Part shown: one piece after another, positions 9,709-18,452 of the stretch | Position numbering within the stretch: position 1 is the stretch's first letter | Layout of the letters: the number at the start of each line of letters is the position of its first letter | NCBI RefSeq assembly: GCF_011082085.1 | Contig: NZ_CP041063.1 | Location: 1,674,001 to 1,738,000, forward strand | Source: Bacillus sp. Cs-700 | GTDB lineage: Bacteria > Bacillota > Bacilli > Bacillales > Guptibacillaceae | Length of the DNA: 64,000 nucleotides | Direction: 5' to 3' | Position numbers and translations under genes: made by a program | The notes under the pieces: model-generated | Seen by the model: only the letters and a program-made list of their open reading frames with translations | Told to the model about the DNA's origin: nothing | Database searches by the model: none

Positions 9709-10800
9709 CTATTCCTCTTTTTGCTTATCACTGTTTTTAATATTGTTGTCCCAATATTCCATCCACTCATCAGACTTCTCCTGGAACACTTCCCAATCGA
9801 TCTCCATCGCATTAATTTCTGTTTCTTCAATCCACTCCGGAAGATCACTAATATCATCACGCGTTGGAATTCTATAATATTTCTCAGCTAGTAGCTTAGC
9901 TGCTTCCTCAGAATTAACAAACTCATAAAAAGCTTTCGCTGCTTCTGGATGCGGCGCACCTTCAACAATCGCAATTCCTTCTGTTAAGACCGGCGTTCCA
10001 CTCTCAGGAATCACATAGCTAAACGGATACCCCTTCTCTTCAGCTAGCATAACGGTATCCGGCATATTCCAAACGGATAGATTACCTACGCCTTTCGCTA
10101 CCTGATTGTACATAATCTCTGGATTGGCAGCATACTCTTTCGTATTCTCGTCTAATTTCTGCAGCCACTCATACCCAGCATCAGGGCTATCCGTCTCTTT
10201 GTAGTCCTTATAGATGATAGAAGAATAAATCGTACGCATTGTACCTGAAGCAAGTGGATAACGAATGATTAATTCATCTTTCCATTTCGGATCTACGAGA
10301 TCATCCCAATCTTTTGGAGCCTCTTCTTCGGAAATTTCTTTATTATTATAAAGAATCACTTCAGGTGTTTGAGAAGTGCCTGTCCAATACCATTCTTCAT
10401 CATGGTACATATCATCTAAAGAACCGGCATAGCTTGGCTCATATTTCTGTAAAAGCTCATCCGTCTTGGCTTCATCGAACATCACTTGAGGCGCACCCCA
10501 CCATATATCCGCTTGCGTATTATTTTTTTCAGAGCGAACCCTGTCTAGGATTTCCTGTGAACCAAGGTCGAGAAATTCCATGTCTACATCATATTCCGCT
10601 TCAAATTGTTTCTCGAATTCACTCAAAATATCTTTACCGTGCGGGGAATAGACGACAACCTTGTCTTCCAAGTCACCTTCACTTTCAGAGCCAGAATCCC
10701 CATCACTACTCGCTTCTTCATTCCCTGCCATACACCCTGTTAGGATGATGCCGAACACTAGCATGGTAATTAACATCATCCATCGAAATTGACGTTTCAT
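9709..10800 (-). CDS. Extracellular solute-binding lipoprotein of the ABC importer
   Basis: A 363-residue substrate receptor. The signal peptide ends in a lipobox (LTGC, Cys at ~23), followed by a Ser/Glu/Gly-rich linker and a family-1 type binding domain starting KVVVYSPHGKDIL. This is the Fe3+/2-aminoethylphosphonate-like subgroup. Near residue 295 is a paired tyrosine (EKYYRIPTRDD), a place where iron-binding relatives carry ligands, but iron binding cannot be asserted. It would be anchored on the outer face of the membrane and feed the fused permease. It is the second gene of the operon, 18 bp after the ROK gene. The start follows GGGGG. Confidence 0.9.
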   Translation of the reverse strand: MKRQFRWMMLITMLVFGIILTGCMAGNEEASSDGDSGSESEGDLEDKVVVYSPHGKDILSEFEKQFEAEYDVDMEFLDLGSQEILDRVRSEKNNTQADIWWGAPQVMFDEAKTDELLQKYEPSYAGSLDDMYHDEEWYWTGTSQTPEVILYNNKEISEEEAPKDWDDLVDPKWKDELIIRYPLASGTMRTIYSSIIYKDYKETDSPDAGYEWLQKLDENTKEYAANPEIMYNQVAKGVGNLSVWNMPDTVMLAEEKGYPFSYVIPESGTPVLTEGIAIVEGAPHPEAAKAFYEFVNSEEAAKLLAEKYYRIPTRDDISDLPEWIEETEINAMEIDWEVFQEKSDEWMEYWDNNIKNSDKQKEE

Positions 10801-10818
10801 ACGTTCATTTCCCCCTTC

Positions 10819-11982
10819 TCATAATTGGATAATTGAATCATTTTCTTCAAGGAATAGCGCCGCTGCTCCAACGATTCCGGCTTCCTTTCCAAACGTTGAC
10901 GGAACAATTTTGCAACTCTGTGGTGTGAAATGCTCTACAATTTCAATTAACGAATGCTTATAATCCTCAAATGACTCGCTTACACCACCTCCTATAATGA
11001 CGAGATCAGGATCGAATAAAGACACATAATTAGCGATGCCAAATCCTAAATGTTCGATTGCTTTTTCAACCACTTCACTCGCATCCTCATCCCCTTTTTT
11101 CCAACTAATAAAAGCTTCTTTTGCTGTTAACGGCGTGTTCTTTATATCAGAAAGTTTATTCCCGATAGATGAACCACTTGCGACACTCTCAAGAAATCCA
11201 TAGCCCTCATAGGTGGGATGATAGCTCTTTGCACTTTGAAAATCTGTCACTAAATATCCCATCTCGCCCGCACTGTAACGACTACCTCGAAATAGTTTTC
11301 CGTTAATGATCATCCCACTGCCTATTCCTGTACCTATTGCGATAAAAATAAGATTTTGTAGCGACTTTCCGGCACCAAGCCACTGCTCACCAAGAACGCT
11401 CGTATTGACGTCGTTTTCAACATAGATTGGAAACGGAAAGTACTCACTCGCTATTTTCCGAACGGGATACCGCTTCCAACGTAAGCTAGGGGCATCCAAT
11501 ACAATGCCATGTTCCACGTTCGTTACACCTGGAACACCGATGCCCATCCCAAGGATTTTCTCATTACTTAACTGTAAATCATGAAGCATACTATTTACGT
11601 CCCTTTGTAAGCGCTTAAACAAATCTTTTTCAAGGTATTCACTTGTGGAAAATTCCCGATAAGCATGAACCTCTCCGTTTAAACATGTCACCCCAGAAGC
11701 TACTTTTGTGCCACCGATATCGACGCCAATCACATAAGCTGCTTTAGGATTAAAAACGAGATGAACAGGCTTTCGCCCCCCACTAATTGTCGATTCCCCC
11801 GGTCCTTTCTCCTCGATCCAGCCCTCTTTTAACAATTGTTCAACGATCAGTGAAACAGAGGGTTTACTAATTTGAGTCCTTTTGGAAATCTGCGAGCGAG
11901 AAATCGGTTCAAAATCTCGAATACACGTCAACACAAGTTGTTTATTTATATTTTTGATATATGCGGCATCGCCTTTTTGCAT
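10819..11982 (-). CDS. ROK-family transcriptional repressor (NagC/XylR type)
   Basis: A 387-residue regulator. The N-terminal winged helix-turn-helix (SRSQISKRTQISKPSVSLIVEQLL, residues ~28-52) is followed by a ROK sugar-kinase-like domain with the ATP-binding start VIGVDIGGTKVASG and an EMGYLVTD segment. The usual ROK zinc cluster (GHxxxxxxGxxCxCGxxGCxE) is not recognisable. There the sequence reads YLVTDFQSAKSYHPTYEGYG, so metal and sugar binding may be lost or altered. It is the first gene of the ABC-lyase operon and diverges from the PIG-L gene. The two palindromes at 12031 and 12276 are its probable operators. The inducer is unknown. The start at 11982 has AAAGGAG upstream. Confidence 0.9.
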   Translation of the reverse strand: MQKGDAAYIKNINKQLVLTCIRDFEPISRSQISKRTQISKPSVSLIVEQLLKEGWIEEKGPGESTISGGRKPVHLVFNPKAAYVIGVDIGGTKVASGVTCLNGEVHAYREFSTSEYLEKDLFKRLQRDVNSMLHDLQLSNEKILGMGIGVPGVTNVEHGIVLDAPSLRWKRYPVRKIASEYFPFPIYVENDVNTSVLGEQWLGAGKSLQNLIFIAIGTGIGSGMIINGKLFRGSRYSAGEMGYLVTDFQSAKSYHPTYEGYGFLESVASGSSIGNKLSDIKNTPLTAKEAFISWKKGDEDASEVVEKAIEHLGFGIANYVSLFDPDLVIIGGGVSESFEDYKHSLIEIVEHFTPQSCKIVPSTFGKEAGIVGAAALFLEENDSIIQL

Positions 11983-12030
11983 AAATGTGTACTCCTTTAT
12001 AAAAGATAAAAAACAAGCAGAAACATCTTT

Positions 12031-12055
12031 AGTTAGTTAAGATTACTTACTAACG
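12031..12055. promoter_or_regulatory. Probable ROK operator O1
   Basis: AGTTAGT at 12031-12037 and ACTAAC at 12049-12054, separated by 11 bases. It lies 49-73 bp upstream of the ROK start codon, where it could block the leftward operon promoter. Half-sites and spacing match the second site at 12276-12300, and the TTAGTTxG-type halves resemble Bacillus XylR operators. Confidence 0.75.
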
Positions 12056-12262
12056 ATTACTTTCATTTATAAAGGCTGATCAAATAAATGTAAAATACTG
12101 TTTATCCTCTTTCTCATAAACTGAGAGTTATAATGCTCAATGATGCTTCTAATTGCTATCTTATAATATGAATTTAGAAAATTTTATTTATTTTGTTAAA
12201 TTGTGACTATATAACCATTCAAACGGTACAAAAGTAGGTTCCATTTATTGGATTAATCTGCT

Positions 12263-12268
12263 TATAAT
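12263..12268 (+). promoter_or_regulatory. Probable -10 box of the PIG-L gene
   Basis: A perfect TATAAT, with a weak TTCCAT -35 eighteen bases upstream at 12239-12244. The O2 operator begins eight bases after it and so would overlap the transcription start, a classical repressor position. Confidence 0.6.
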
Positions 12269-12275
12269 GGTTTTA

Positions 12276-12300
12276 AGTTAGTTATATTCTGTTACTAACT
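12276..12300. promoter_or_regulatory. Probable ROK operator O2
   Basis: AGTTAGT at 12276-12282 and ACTAACT at 12294-12300 with an 11-base spacer. These are the same half-sites and spacing as O1. The centres are 245 bp apart, so DNA looping between two bound dimers is possible. Confidence 0.78.
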
Positions 12301-12331
12301 AAATTCATTTAGGAGACGAAGGAGGATTTAT

Positions 12332-14866
12332 TTGAAGAACCTGGGGAAGATTTTATTATCGTTGGTTTTGATCCTTTCTGCCTTTGGTACAAGCTCCACA
12401 CTTAGTTTTGCAGAAGATTCATCTACACAGGATGCAAATTTAGCATTGTGGGAATCTGTCGTTCCATTAACTACGACAGCAAGTTTTATGAATACTGGTG
12501 CACATCCTGATGATGAGCGTAGTCATTTCCTTGCTTATTTATCACGTGGACAAGGTGTGGACACGTCGTTTCTACTCTCCACTCGTGGTCAGGGTGGTCA
12601 AAATGAAATCGGTAGCGAGCTTGGCGATGGACTTGGCATCATCCGTACAAACGAACTGCAAGCTTCATCTAAAGTCCTTGGAATCGAAACCTTTTTCTTA
12701 AACGAAGATTTTGAAGACAGCATCAAAGACTTTGGCTTCTCTAAAACACCTGAAGAAACGCTGAACAAATGGGGAGAAACGGAAACCTACGAACGACTCA
12801 TTCACGACATCCGAACATTTAAACCAGACATCATCATGCCCTCTTTTCGCAACGTTGACTCCCAGCATGGTCACCACCGCGCCATGACATTGCTTACCCA
12901 AAAAGCATTTGAAGACGCAGCCGACTCTTCTGTTTTTCCTGATCAGCTTGAAGATGGCTTAACCACCTGGCAAGTAAAGAAACTCTACCTCCCTGCTGAA
13001 ACGGAAGATCAAACCACCACTTCTATCCAAATCGGAATCTATGACGAACACTATGACATGACTTACCCGCAACTTGGTGAAAAAGCGCGTTACTTACACG
13101 AATCCCAAGGAATGGGAAGAGATGTTGGAGATGGCCCAGAAACCGTCAATCTTCAGCTAGTTAAATCAGCAGTTGGCGATATTCCCGAACAGGAAGAAAG
13201 CATTTACGAAAACATTCCTTATGATTTCTCGGATTACGCTAACACCCTTTCAAAAGGCGGCAATAAATACAAACAAAAGCTGATCCATCTCCAAAAGGAT
13301 CTTGAAAAGGTGAAAAGTGCCTATCCTAACCACGAGAACGTATTAACTCAAGCTGAAAATGCGTACAAACAGCTTCAAAAGCTCATGAAGCAGATGGAGA
13401 AAGACAACAAGCTATCGTATGATTTACGAAACACTCTAATTCATAAGCTTCAAGTAAAAGAAGAACAGCTAACAAACACGGTGTTTACAGCTGCCCAGTT
13501 GGAAGTAGATGTTGAGGTTGCCGATCCACAACTAACTCCGGATGATACAACAAATGTAAGCGTTTCGATCACAAATAATGGCTCTGAAAAGCTGAAAGAT
13601 CTTTCTGCTACGCTTTCCATCCCAGAAGACTGGGTCGTAAAAGGACAGCATCATTCTTCCTCTTTAGCACCGGGAGAAGAGGTAACGTTTGATTATAACG
13701 TAAAAGCTACGTCAAGAAACTATTATGATGCTTACACACCGGATGCGATTAAAGCAAATATCCGTTTTAAAGTGAAAGGACAAACTGTTACAAAAGCCTT
13801 CACACCAACAAAACGCGTTGCCTTGCTACCCGAGGTATCAGTGAAACTATCTCCTGAGAATTTAGTGATTAACACAAAAGACATTGAAGAAAGTGTCACA
13901 ATGGATGTAGAAGTTGAAAAATTTGCGGAAGGGACTCTAGAAACGGACGTCTCCCTTCAATTACCAGAGGGATGGACAGCCGAACCTGAATCGCAGGAAG
14001 TTTCATTTGGATCTGATGAACAAATGAAAACCATCTCGTTTACACTTACGCCTCCACAGAATGTGGAAGAAGGCGAATTCCAGATCGTTCCGCAAGCCCA
14101 GATTGGAAACGAAACGATTAGTAAAAACGTCCAAATTATTCAGTACGACCATATTGGTACAAACTATTATGTATCAGATGCCGCGGTTAACGGCGTAGCC
14201 TTCCCGCTCGACTATCCTAAGGATCTTAAAATTGGCTATGTCGATAGCGGATTTGATAAGGTTGCTGATCAATTATTGAATGTAGGCATGGATATTACAC
14301 AGCTAACCGAGCAGGACTTAGCATCAGGAGATCTCTCGCAATACGATACGATCGTCACTGGAATCAGAGCGTATCTTTCAAGAGAAGATTTGCTGCAGCA
14401 TAACGAACGTCTATTAGAATACGTTAACAATGGCGGTCACCTTGTCGTGCAATACAACAAACCATGGGATAACTGGGACACAAACACGACCGCACCATAT
14501 GAACTCGAAATCGGACAGCCTTCCATCGAGTGGCGCGTTACCGATGAAGACGCTCCAATTAACGTATTAAAACCAGAAGCGACGATCTTTAATTACCCGA
14601 ACAAAATCAAGCCATCAGACTGGGATGGCTGGGTCCAAGAAAGAGGCCTCTACTTCCCAATGAACTGGTCAGGTGAATTTGAAACGTACGTTAGCGTCGC
14701 CGATCCAGGGGAAGAGGCATTTGAAGGCGGAATTTTGAAAGCAGACTATGGTGAAGGAACATACATCTATACGAATTTAGTCTGGTACCGTCAGATTCAA
14801 AATCAGGTGCCTGGTGGGTATCGGATTTTTACTAACCTGGTTAGTTATCCTTTTTATGAAGAGTGA
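12332..14866 (+). CDS. Secreted PIG-L family deacetylase with Ig-like and C-terminal domains
   Basis: An 844-residue exported protein with a signal peptide at residues 1-27. The PIG-L/LmbE zinc motif AHPDDE is at 57-62 and the distal ligand segment DSQHGHHRA near 175. This family removes acetyl groups from N-acetyl sugars or related amides. A polar helical stretch (~300-385) precedes two NEW3/CARDB-like beta domains (~390-610). A C-terminal alpha/beta domain (~620-844, IGYVDSGFDKVADQLL...VNNGGHLVVQ) resembles a GATase-like fold. There is no sortase or lipobox motif, so it is probably released or wall-associated. The start is TTG at 12332 with GGAGG six bases upstream. It lies divergent to the ROK operon behind O2, implying shared induction. 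The substrate is unknown. Confidence 0.88.
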   Translation: MKNLGKILLSLVLILSAFGTSSTLSFAEDSSTQDANLALWESVVPLTTTASFMNTGAHPDDERSHFLAYLSRGQGVDTSFLLSTRGQGGQNEIGSELGDGLGIIRTNELQASSKVLGIETFFLNEDFEDSIKDFGFSKTPEETLNKWGETETYERLIHDIRTFKPDIIMPSFRNVDSQHGHHRAMTLLTQKAFEDAADSSVFPDQLEDGLTTWQVKKLYLPAETEDQTTTSIQIGIYDEHYDMTYPQLGEKARYLHESQGMGRDVGDGPETVNLQLVKSAVGDIPEQEESIYENIPYDFSDYANTLSKGGNKYKQKLIHLQKDLEKVKSAYPNHENVLTQAENAYKQLQKLMKQMEKDNKLSYDLRNTLIHKLQVKEEQLTNTVFTAAQLEVDVEVADPQLTPDDTTNVSVSITNNGSEKLKDLSATLSIPEDWVVKGQHHSSSLAPGEEVTFDYNVKATSRNYYDAYTPDAIKANIRFKVKGQTVTKAFTPTKRVALLPEVSVKLSPENLVINTKDIEESVTMDVEVEKFAEGTLETDVSLQLPEGWTAEPESQEVSFGSDEQMKTISFTLTPPQNVEEGEFQIVPQAQIGNETISKNVQIIQYDHIGTNYYVSDAAVNGVAFPLDYPKDLKIGYVDSGFDKVADQLLNVGMDITQLTEQDLASGDLSQYDTIVTGIRAYLSREDLLQHNERLLEYVNNGGHLVVQYNKPWDNWDTNTTAPYELEIGQPSIEWRVTDEDAPINVLKPEATIFNYPNKIKPSDWDGWVQERGLYFPMNWSGEFETYVSVADPGEEAFEGGILKADYGEGTYIYTNLVWYRQIQNQVPGGYRIFTNLVSYPFYEE

Positions 14867-14880
14867 GGTAGATAGAGGAA

Positions 14881-14910
14881 CCGCCTGGAGATTTTCCAGG
14901 CGGTTTTTTT
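14881..14910 (+). terminator. Terminator of the PIG-L gene
   Basis: CCGCCTGG / CCAGGCGG stem with a seven-base loop and a run of seven T. It starts 14 bp after the stop codon. Confidence 0.9.
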
Positions 14911-14962
14911 ATCGTAATTAGCTGTATCGATTTTTTTGCAATCAATACTATTCTAACGTTTA

Positions 14963-15814
14963 TTATTGCTCTAATCCTGCTATCCCGAAGCCACCGGCTC
15001 CAGAATGAGTCGAAATCATACCGCCCGCTTGGATCCACCTTATGTTTTGAAAACCGTTTTCTTTGGCGACCTCATCCACCCGCTGCTTGATCTTTTCATC
15101 GAGTCCGATGGAGTAGATAAAATAAAGCTGCTCTCGATCGATGTTGAATTCATTTAAATAATCTCTCAAAAGTTTTTCACTAGCTCCACTCATTTTCCCG
15201 CGGTACTTCTTTGTAGACATCAGCTTTCCATCCTTCAACTCGATGCATGGCTTTATTCTCAACAGAGCTCCAATCAGAGAAGCCATATTACTTACCCTTC
15301 CTCCTGCTTTAAGAAAATCAAGGCTGCCTGGAATGAAAGCCAGTTTTGATTTAGGAACGATTGCATCTATTTTTTCAACTAAGCGTTCCGGTTCAATGCC
15401 AGGTTCTTTTTCTAAATCTTTAGCGGCATATAATACAACTGCAGCTAATCCACCAGTAACGTTCAGAGCATCAATGAGAAAGATGTCTTCAAATTCTTCC
15501 GCAGCAATGACAGCATTTTGAAAAGAAGAAGACGCTTTTGATGTATAACCAATATGTACAATGATGCAATCTGGGAATTTCTCTCTTATAGTTGCAAAAA
15601 ACTCTTGATACTCATGAGCATTTGTAGAAGTAGTAGAAGGGATTTTCTTCGTGCGTTCGTAATAGTCATAAATATCCTGGACCGGCAATGAACCGTCTAA
15701 ATAATCCTTACCATCCATAATGATGTGCATGGGAACGACTTGAATATCGTACTTTTCAGCTAAATCAACAGGTAAGTCGGCACCGCTTTCAGTAGATAAG
15801 ATTATCCTTCGCAT
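14963..15814 (-). CDS. DegV family fatty-acid-binding protein
   Basis: A 283-residue DegV/FakB-type protein. STESGADLP at the N-terminus and GRVSNMASLIGALLRIKPC near residue 165 mark the family, and a lipid pocket between two EDD-fold domains is known for homologues. Such proteins present fatty acids to the kinase FakA, which is not in this window. The start is ATG at 15814, preceded by GGGGG; the longer frame upstream lacks a site. It is a single-gene unit facing the PIG-L terminator. Confidence 0.9.
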   Translation of the reverse strand: MRRIILSTESGADLPVDLAEKYDIQVVPMHIIMDGKDYLDGSLPVQDIYDYYERTKKIPSTTSTNAHEYQEFFATIREKFPDCIIVHIGYTSKASSSFQNAVIAAEEFEDIFLIDALNVTGGLAAVVLYAAKDLEKEPGIEPERLVEKIDAIVPKSKLAFIPGSLDFLKAGGRVSNMASLIGALLRIKPCIELKDGKLMSTKKYRGKMSGASEKLLRDYLNEFNIDREQLYFIYSIGLDEKIKQRVDEVAKENGFQNIRWIQAGGMISTHSGAGGFGIAGLEQ

Positions 15815-16030
15815 TCTAATTCCCCCTTGGTTATATTTAGGCCTTTCACTCTTTCTCATTATGCTTTAACTATACAGGAGAAAACCACGTTAGCAGTGTG
15901 ATTCTTTTTTATTTGCCTTACTATTAGTGCAAATTTGATTTGAATACTACTGCAGATGTGAAAACCTTCTTCTTTTGTTTCCCTCAAAGTCCTGCCTACA
16001 CCTCAAAACCACTAATCTGAAAATAAAAAA

Positions 16031-16058
16031 GACCTAATCCCGAAAATGGAATCAGACC
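16031..16058 (-). terminator. Possible terminator of the DUF421 gene
   Basis: On the minus strand GGTCTGATTCC pairs imperfectly, with G-U pairs, to GGATTAGGTC and is followed by TTTTTTA. It lies ~70 bp after the stop at 16130. Confidence 0.5.
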
Positions 16059-16129
16059 CTTCTGTTATTCTGCTTGATCACTTTTCCTTTCATTTAAGAA
16101 GGTTGACAGTCACTGAGTTTAATCCCTTT

Positions 16130-16816
16130 CTATTTTAATGTTCCAAGGTTTCCTTTGCCATTATCTACGGTTAAGGAGTAATCATCGTCCCTTACCGAAG
16201 CATAAAAAATATGCTTTATACTTGAAACACCTGCTGCTTTAATTTCGTTTAACAACCATTCTTTATCTTTATGAATGAGTTCTAAATTTTTATATTGTAT
16301 TTTCCCCTCAATAACAACCGCAATAGGAAGACCACTATAATCGACTTCACAATTTAAGATTTTGGGTGTCACAGGCATAGACTCTTCTTTTGGAAGGACA
16401 CTAATTTCTCCATTTGGTTCAAGAATAGCGTATTGAATATTGGTCACGTCAGCATAGCCTTTGCTTCTTATACTTGATAATAATTCTGATAAAGAAAAGC
16501 GGCTTTTTTTAAGGTTCATTTTGATTAACTTGCCATGTTTTATCAATATCGTTGGCTCTCCTATTACAAATCGGTTGAGGTGCTTGTATAGACTTAATTT
16601 TGATAGTGAGATATGTATGATAATAACAATCGCAATTCCTACTAATGCTTGAGTAACCCCTTCAACTTTGATGGCTTTAATCGCTAGGGTAACAATAAAA
16701 AATAAGGCCGTTAAATCATGTGGGGTAAATTGAGCTAAGGCGGATTTCCCCATAAATCGTATAACCACAATGGTCACTAAAACTAATATGAGTACTGTTC
16801 CGATAAACGAGAGCAT
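16130..16816 (-). CDS. DUF421 (YetF-type) membrane protein
   Basis: A 228-residue protein with three N-terminal hydrophobic helices (residues 1-75) followed by a cytoplasmic YetF-like domain. Family motifs seen are GKSALAQFTPHDLTALFF at residues ~23-40, the GEPTILIKHGKL segment and the NIQYAILEPNGEISVLPK segment. YetF relatives are often expressed under sporulation or stress; the biochemical role is unknown. It is monocistronic and flanked by intergenic regions of 300-400 bp. Confidence 0.85.
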   Translation of the reverse strand: MLSFIGTVLILVLVTIVVIRFMGKSALAQFTPHDLTALFFIVTLAIKAIKVEGVTQALVGIAIVIIIHISLSKLSLYKHLNRFVIGEPTILIKHGKLIKMNLKKSRFSLSELLSSIRSKGYADVTNIQYAILEPNGEISVLPKEESMPVTPKILNCEVDYSGLPIAVVIEGKIQYKNLELIHKDKEWLLNEIKAAGVSSIKHIFYASVRDDDYSLTVDNGKGNLGTLK

Positions 16817-17132
16817 ATATACACCTCTTTATATAAACCAGTTATTATAAAAGAAAAAACACAACAAATCATTCTACTACTAAAAAATACTGTGTGTTTA
16901 ATACGATTACACTGTTCAATTATTTTTTATGTTAGCTTCCATATACCGTATCTCTCATATTGTTACCATCTTTGTACACAAACTTTCCATTTCCAAGATT
17001 CTAATTGTGAAAATGTGAAGGAGAGGAAACTTTTCATTGTGGAAAACGATCCCTTTTAAAAAAAGTTCTTAGTAATATTTTATTGTTACGTAGAAGGCGT
17101 GATTCTGAATTAGACAGCGGTACACGGAAAAA
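16817..17132. other. Intergenic region
   Basis: No supportable gene. AT-rich sequence runs from the DUF421 start to the large hairpin at 17133. Short open frames here lack ribosome binding sites, and two of them owe their length to the palindrome. Confidence 0.5.
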
Positions 17133-17184
17133 GGTGCCTGAGCCTCGATACGCTACTAAACTAACGTATCGAGGCTCAGGCACC
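17133..17184 (-). terminator. 20-bp perfect stem, terminator of the aldo/keto reductase gene
   Basis: GGTGCCTGAGCCTCGATACG at 17133-17152 is perfectly complementary to 17165-17184 around a 12-base loop. On the minus strand it is followed by CTTTTTCC, 35 bp after the stop at 17219. The outer GGTGCCTGA motif resembles a repeat seen in many Bacillaceae intergenic hairpins. Confidence 0.75.
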
Positions 17185-17218
17185 AGATTCACACATATTG
17201 TTCTATATTTGATCATAT

Positions 17219-18154
17219 TTACCAGGGTAGCTTCGAATCCATTATTTCTTCTGCCCAAATACCCTTTAACTCATTGATCATTTCTATCCATAAGCTGCCT
17301 TCTGATGCAGCTATATTCTGGTTGAATTGTTGAATATCTTTGGCTCCAGGGATAATGGTAGACACCTCTTGATAATAAAGAATAAATTGCAGTGCTGCTT
17401 GTGCCATTGAACGATCATTTCCCAGTATACGTCGAACTTGTTCGACTAACCTTCCTCTTCGTTCAATTTCTTCTGCACTCCATCTGCTTCTAATTCCGCT
17501 AAATCGACTATTCCTATCATACTTTCCTGTCAGCCAACCTGAATCGAGAGGAACCTTGGTAATCACGCCAACCCCTTGATTTTCAGCTGATTGTATAGCA
17601 GCCGCTGGTTCTTGATGAAAGATATTAAACATAACCTCAATCACCTGACTGTCCGTTTTATTTAATAGTTCATCCATCTCTACTCCAGTATCTACCGAAG
17701 CTCCATATGCTCTGATCTTCCCTTGCTTCTTTAGTTTTTCCAATACTTCAAACTGCGAGCTCTTCCCATTAAGTGTTGAGAAAGGCGGGTTATGAAGAAG
17801 TAGACTATCAAGATAATCGGTATGTAACCTTCGTAAACTATCTTCTACTGATCTCATCAGTTTTTCAGGTTCGAAGTTTTGTTCACCATTCGAATGATGT
17901 CCACATTTACTGCTAATAACCACCCGGTCTCTTTTTCCTTTAAACGCTTTTCCAAGCAGTTCTTCACTCTTCCCAGCTCCATAGTTAGGAGCAGTATCAA
18001 AGAAATTACAACCGGAATCCATCGCATTCCTCACTAAATGAATCGCTTCATCCTCTGTCATCTTTCCCCAGTCTTTTTCATTACCTAATTGCCATGCCCC
18101 AAATCCAACCTCGGAGACTTTTATTCCTGTATTTCCTAAGTTGCGGTGTTTCAT
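17219..18154 (-). CDS. Aldo/keto reductase
   Basis: A 311-residue (beta/alpha)8 NADPH oxidoreductase. The AKR catalytic tetrad is visible: Asp in NFFDTAPNYGAG, Tyr of the same motif, Lys in VVISSKCGHH, and His in LLHNPPF. The C-terminal IIPGAKDIQQFNQNIAAS is the cofactor-binding tail. Top relatives are the YhdN/YcsN-type general reductases. The start is ATG at 18154, chosen for AAGGAGG eight bases before. The substrate is not predictable. Confidence 0.9.
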   Translation of the reverse strand: MKHRNLGNTGIKVSEVGFGAWQLGNEKDWGKMTEDEAIHLVRNAMDSGCNFFDTAPNYGAGKSEELLGKAFKGKRDRVVISSKCGHHSNGEQNFEPEKLMRSVEDSLRRLHTDYLDSLLLHNPPFSTLNGKSSQFEVLEKLKKQGKIRAYGASVDTGVEMDELLNKTDSQVIEVMFNIFHQEPAAAIQSAENQGVGVITKVPLDSGWLTGKYDRNSRFSGIRSRWSAEEIERRGRLVEQVRRILGNDRSMAQAALQFILYYQEVSTIIPGAKDIQQFNQNIAASEGSLWIEMINELKGIWAEEIMDSKLPW

Positions 18155-18381
18155 GAAATAGTTCCTCCTTCTCCTCATTCATATTTCTTTTGAAAGCTGT
18201 ATGTTTACTATAGTTTTTAGTAGGTCTAAAAAATAATACATTGTGCATGAGTGATTACCCTTCTTAGTTATCATACTAACAATATTTCCCTGAGTTAACC
18301 TAATAGCAAACGAATAAATAGAAGGCAAAACAAAAACCGTCACTAAAAAAAGAAGCATTACAAGCCTTTCTAATTAAAGAA

Positions 18382-18413
18382 AGAGGCGCCATTCTTAACA
18401 GAATAGCGCCTCT
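18382..18413. terminator. Terminator of the FAD oxidase gene
   Basis: AGAGGCGCcATTCT / AGAATaGCGCCTCT pair around a short loop. On the minus strand it is followed by TTTCTTTAA. It is 40 bp past the stop at 18453. Confidence 0.75.
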
Positions 18414-18452
18414 CTTATAAAAAAGATCTTTTATCCCTTTTATCATCTAATA

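Noticed and set aside
17034-17277. Frames on both strands around 17.1 kb
   Set aside because: Their length comes from the perfect inverted repeat 17133-17184, and one overlaps the aldo/keto reductase end.
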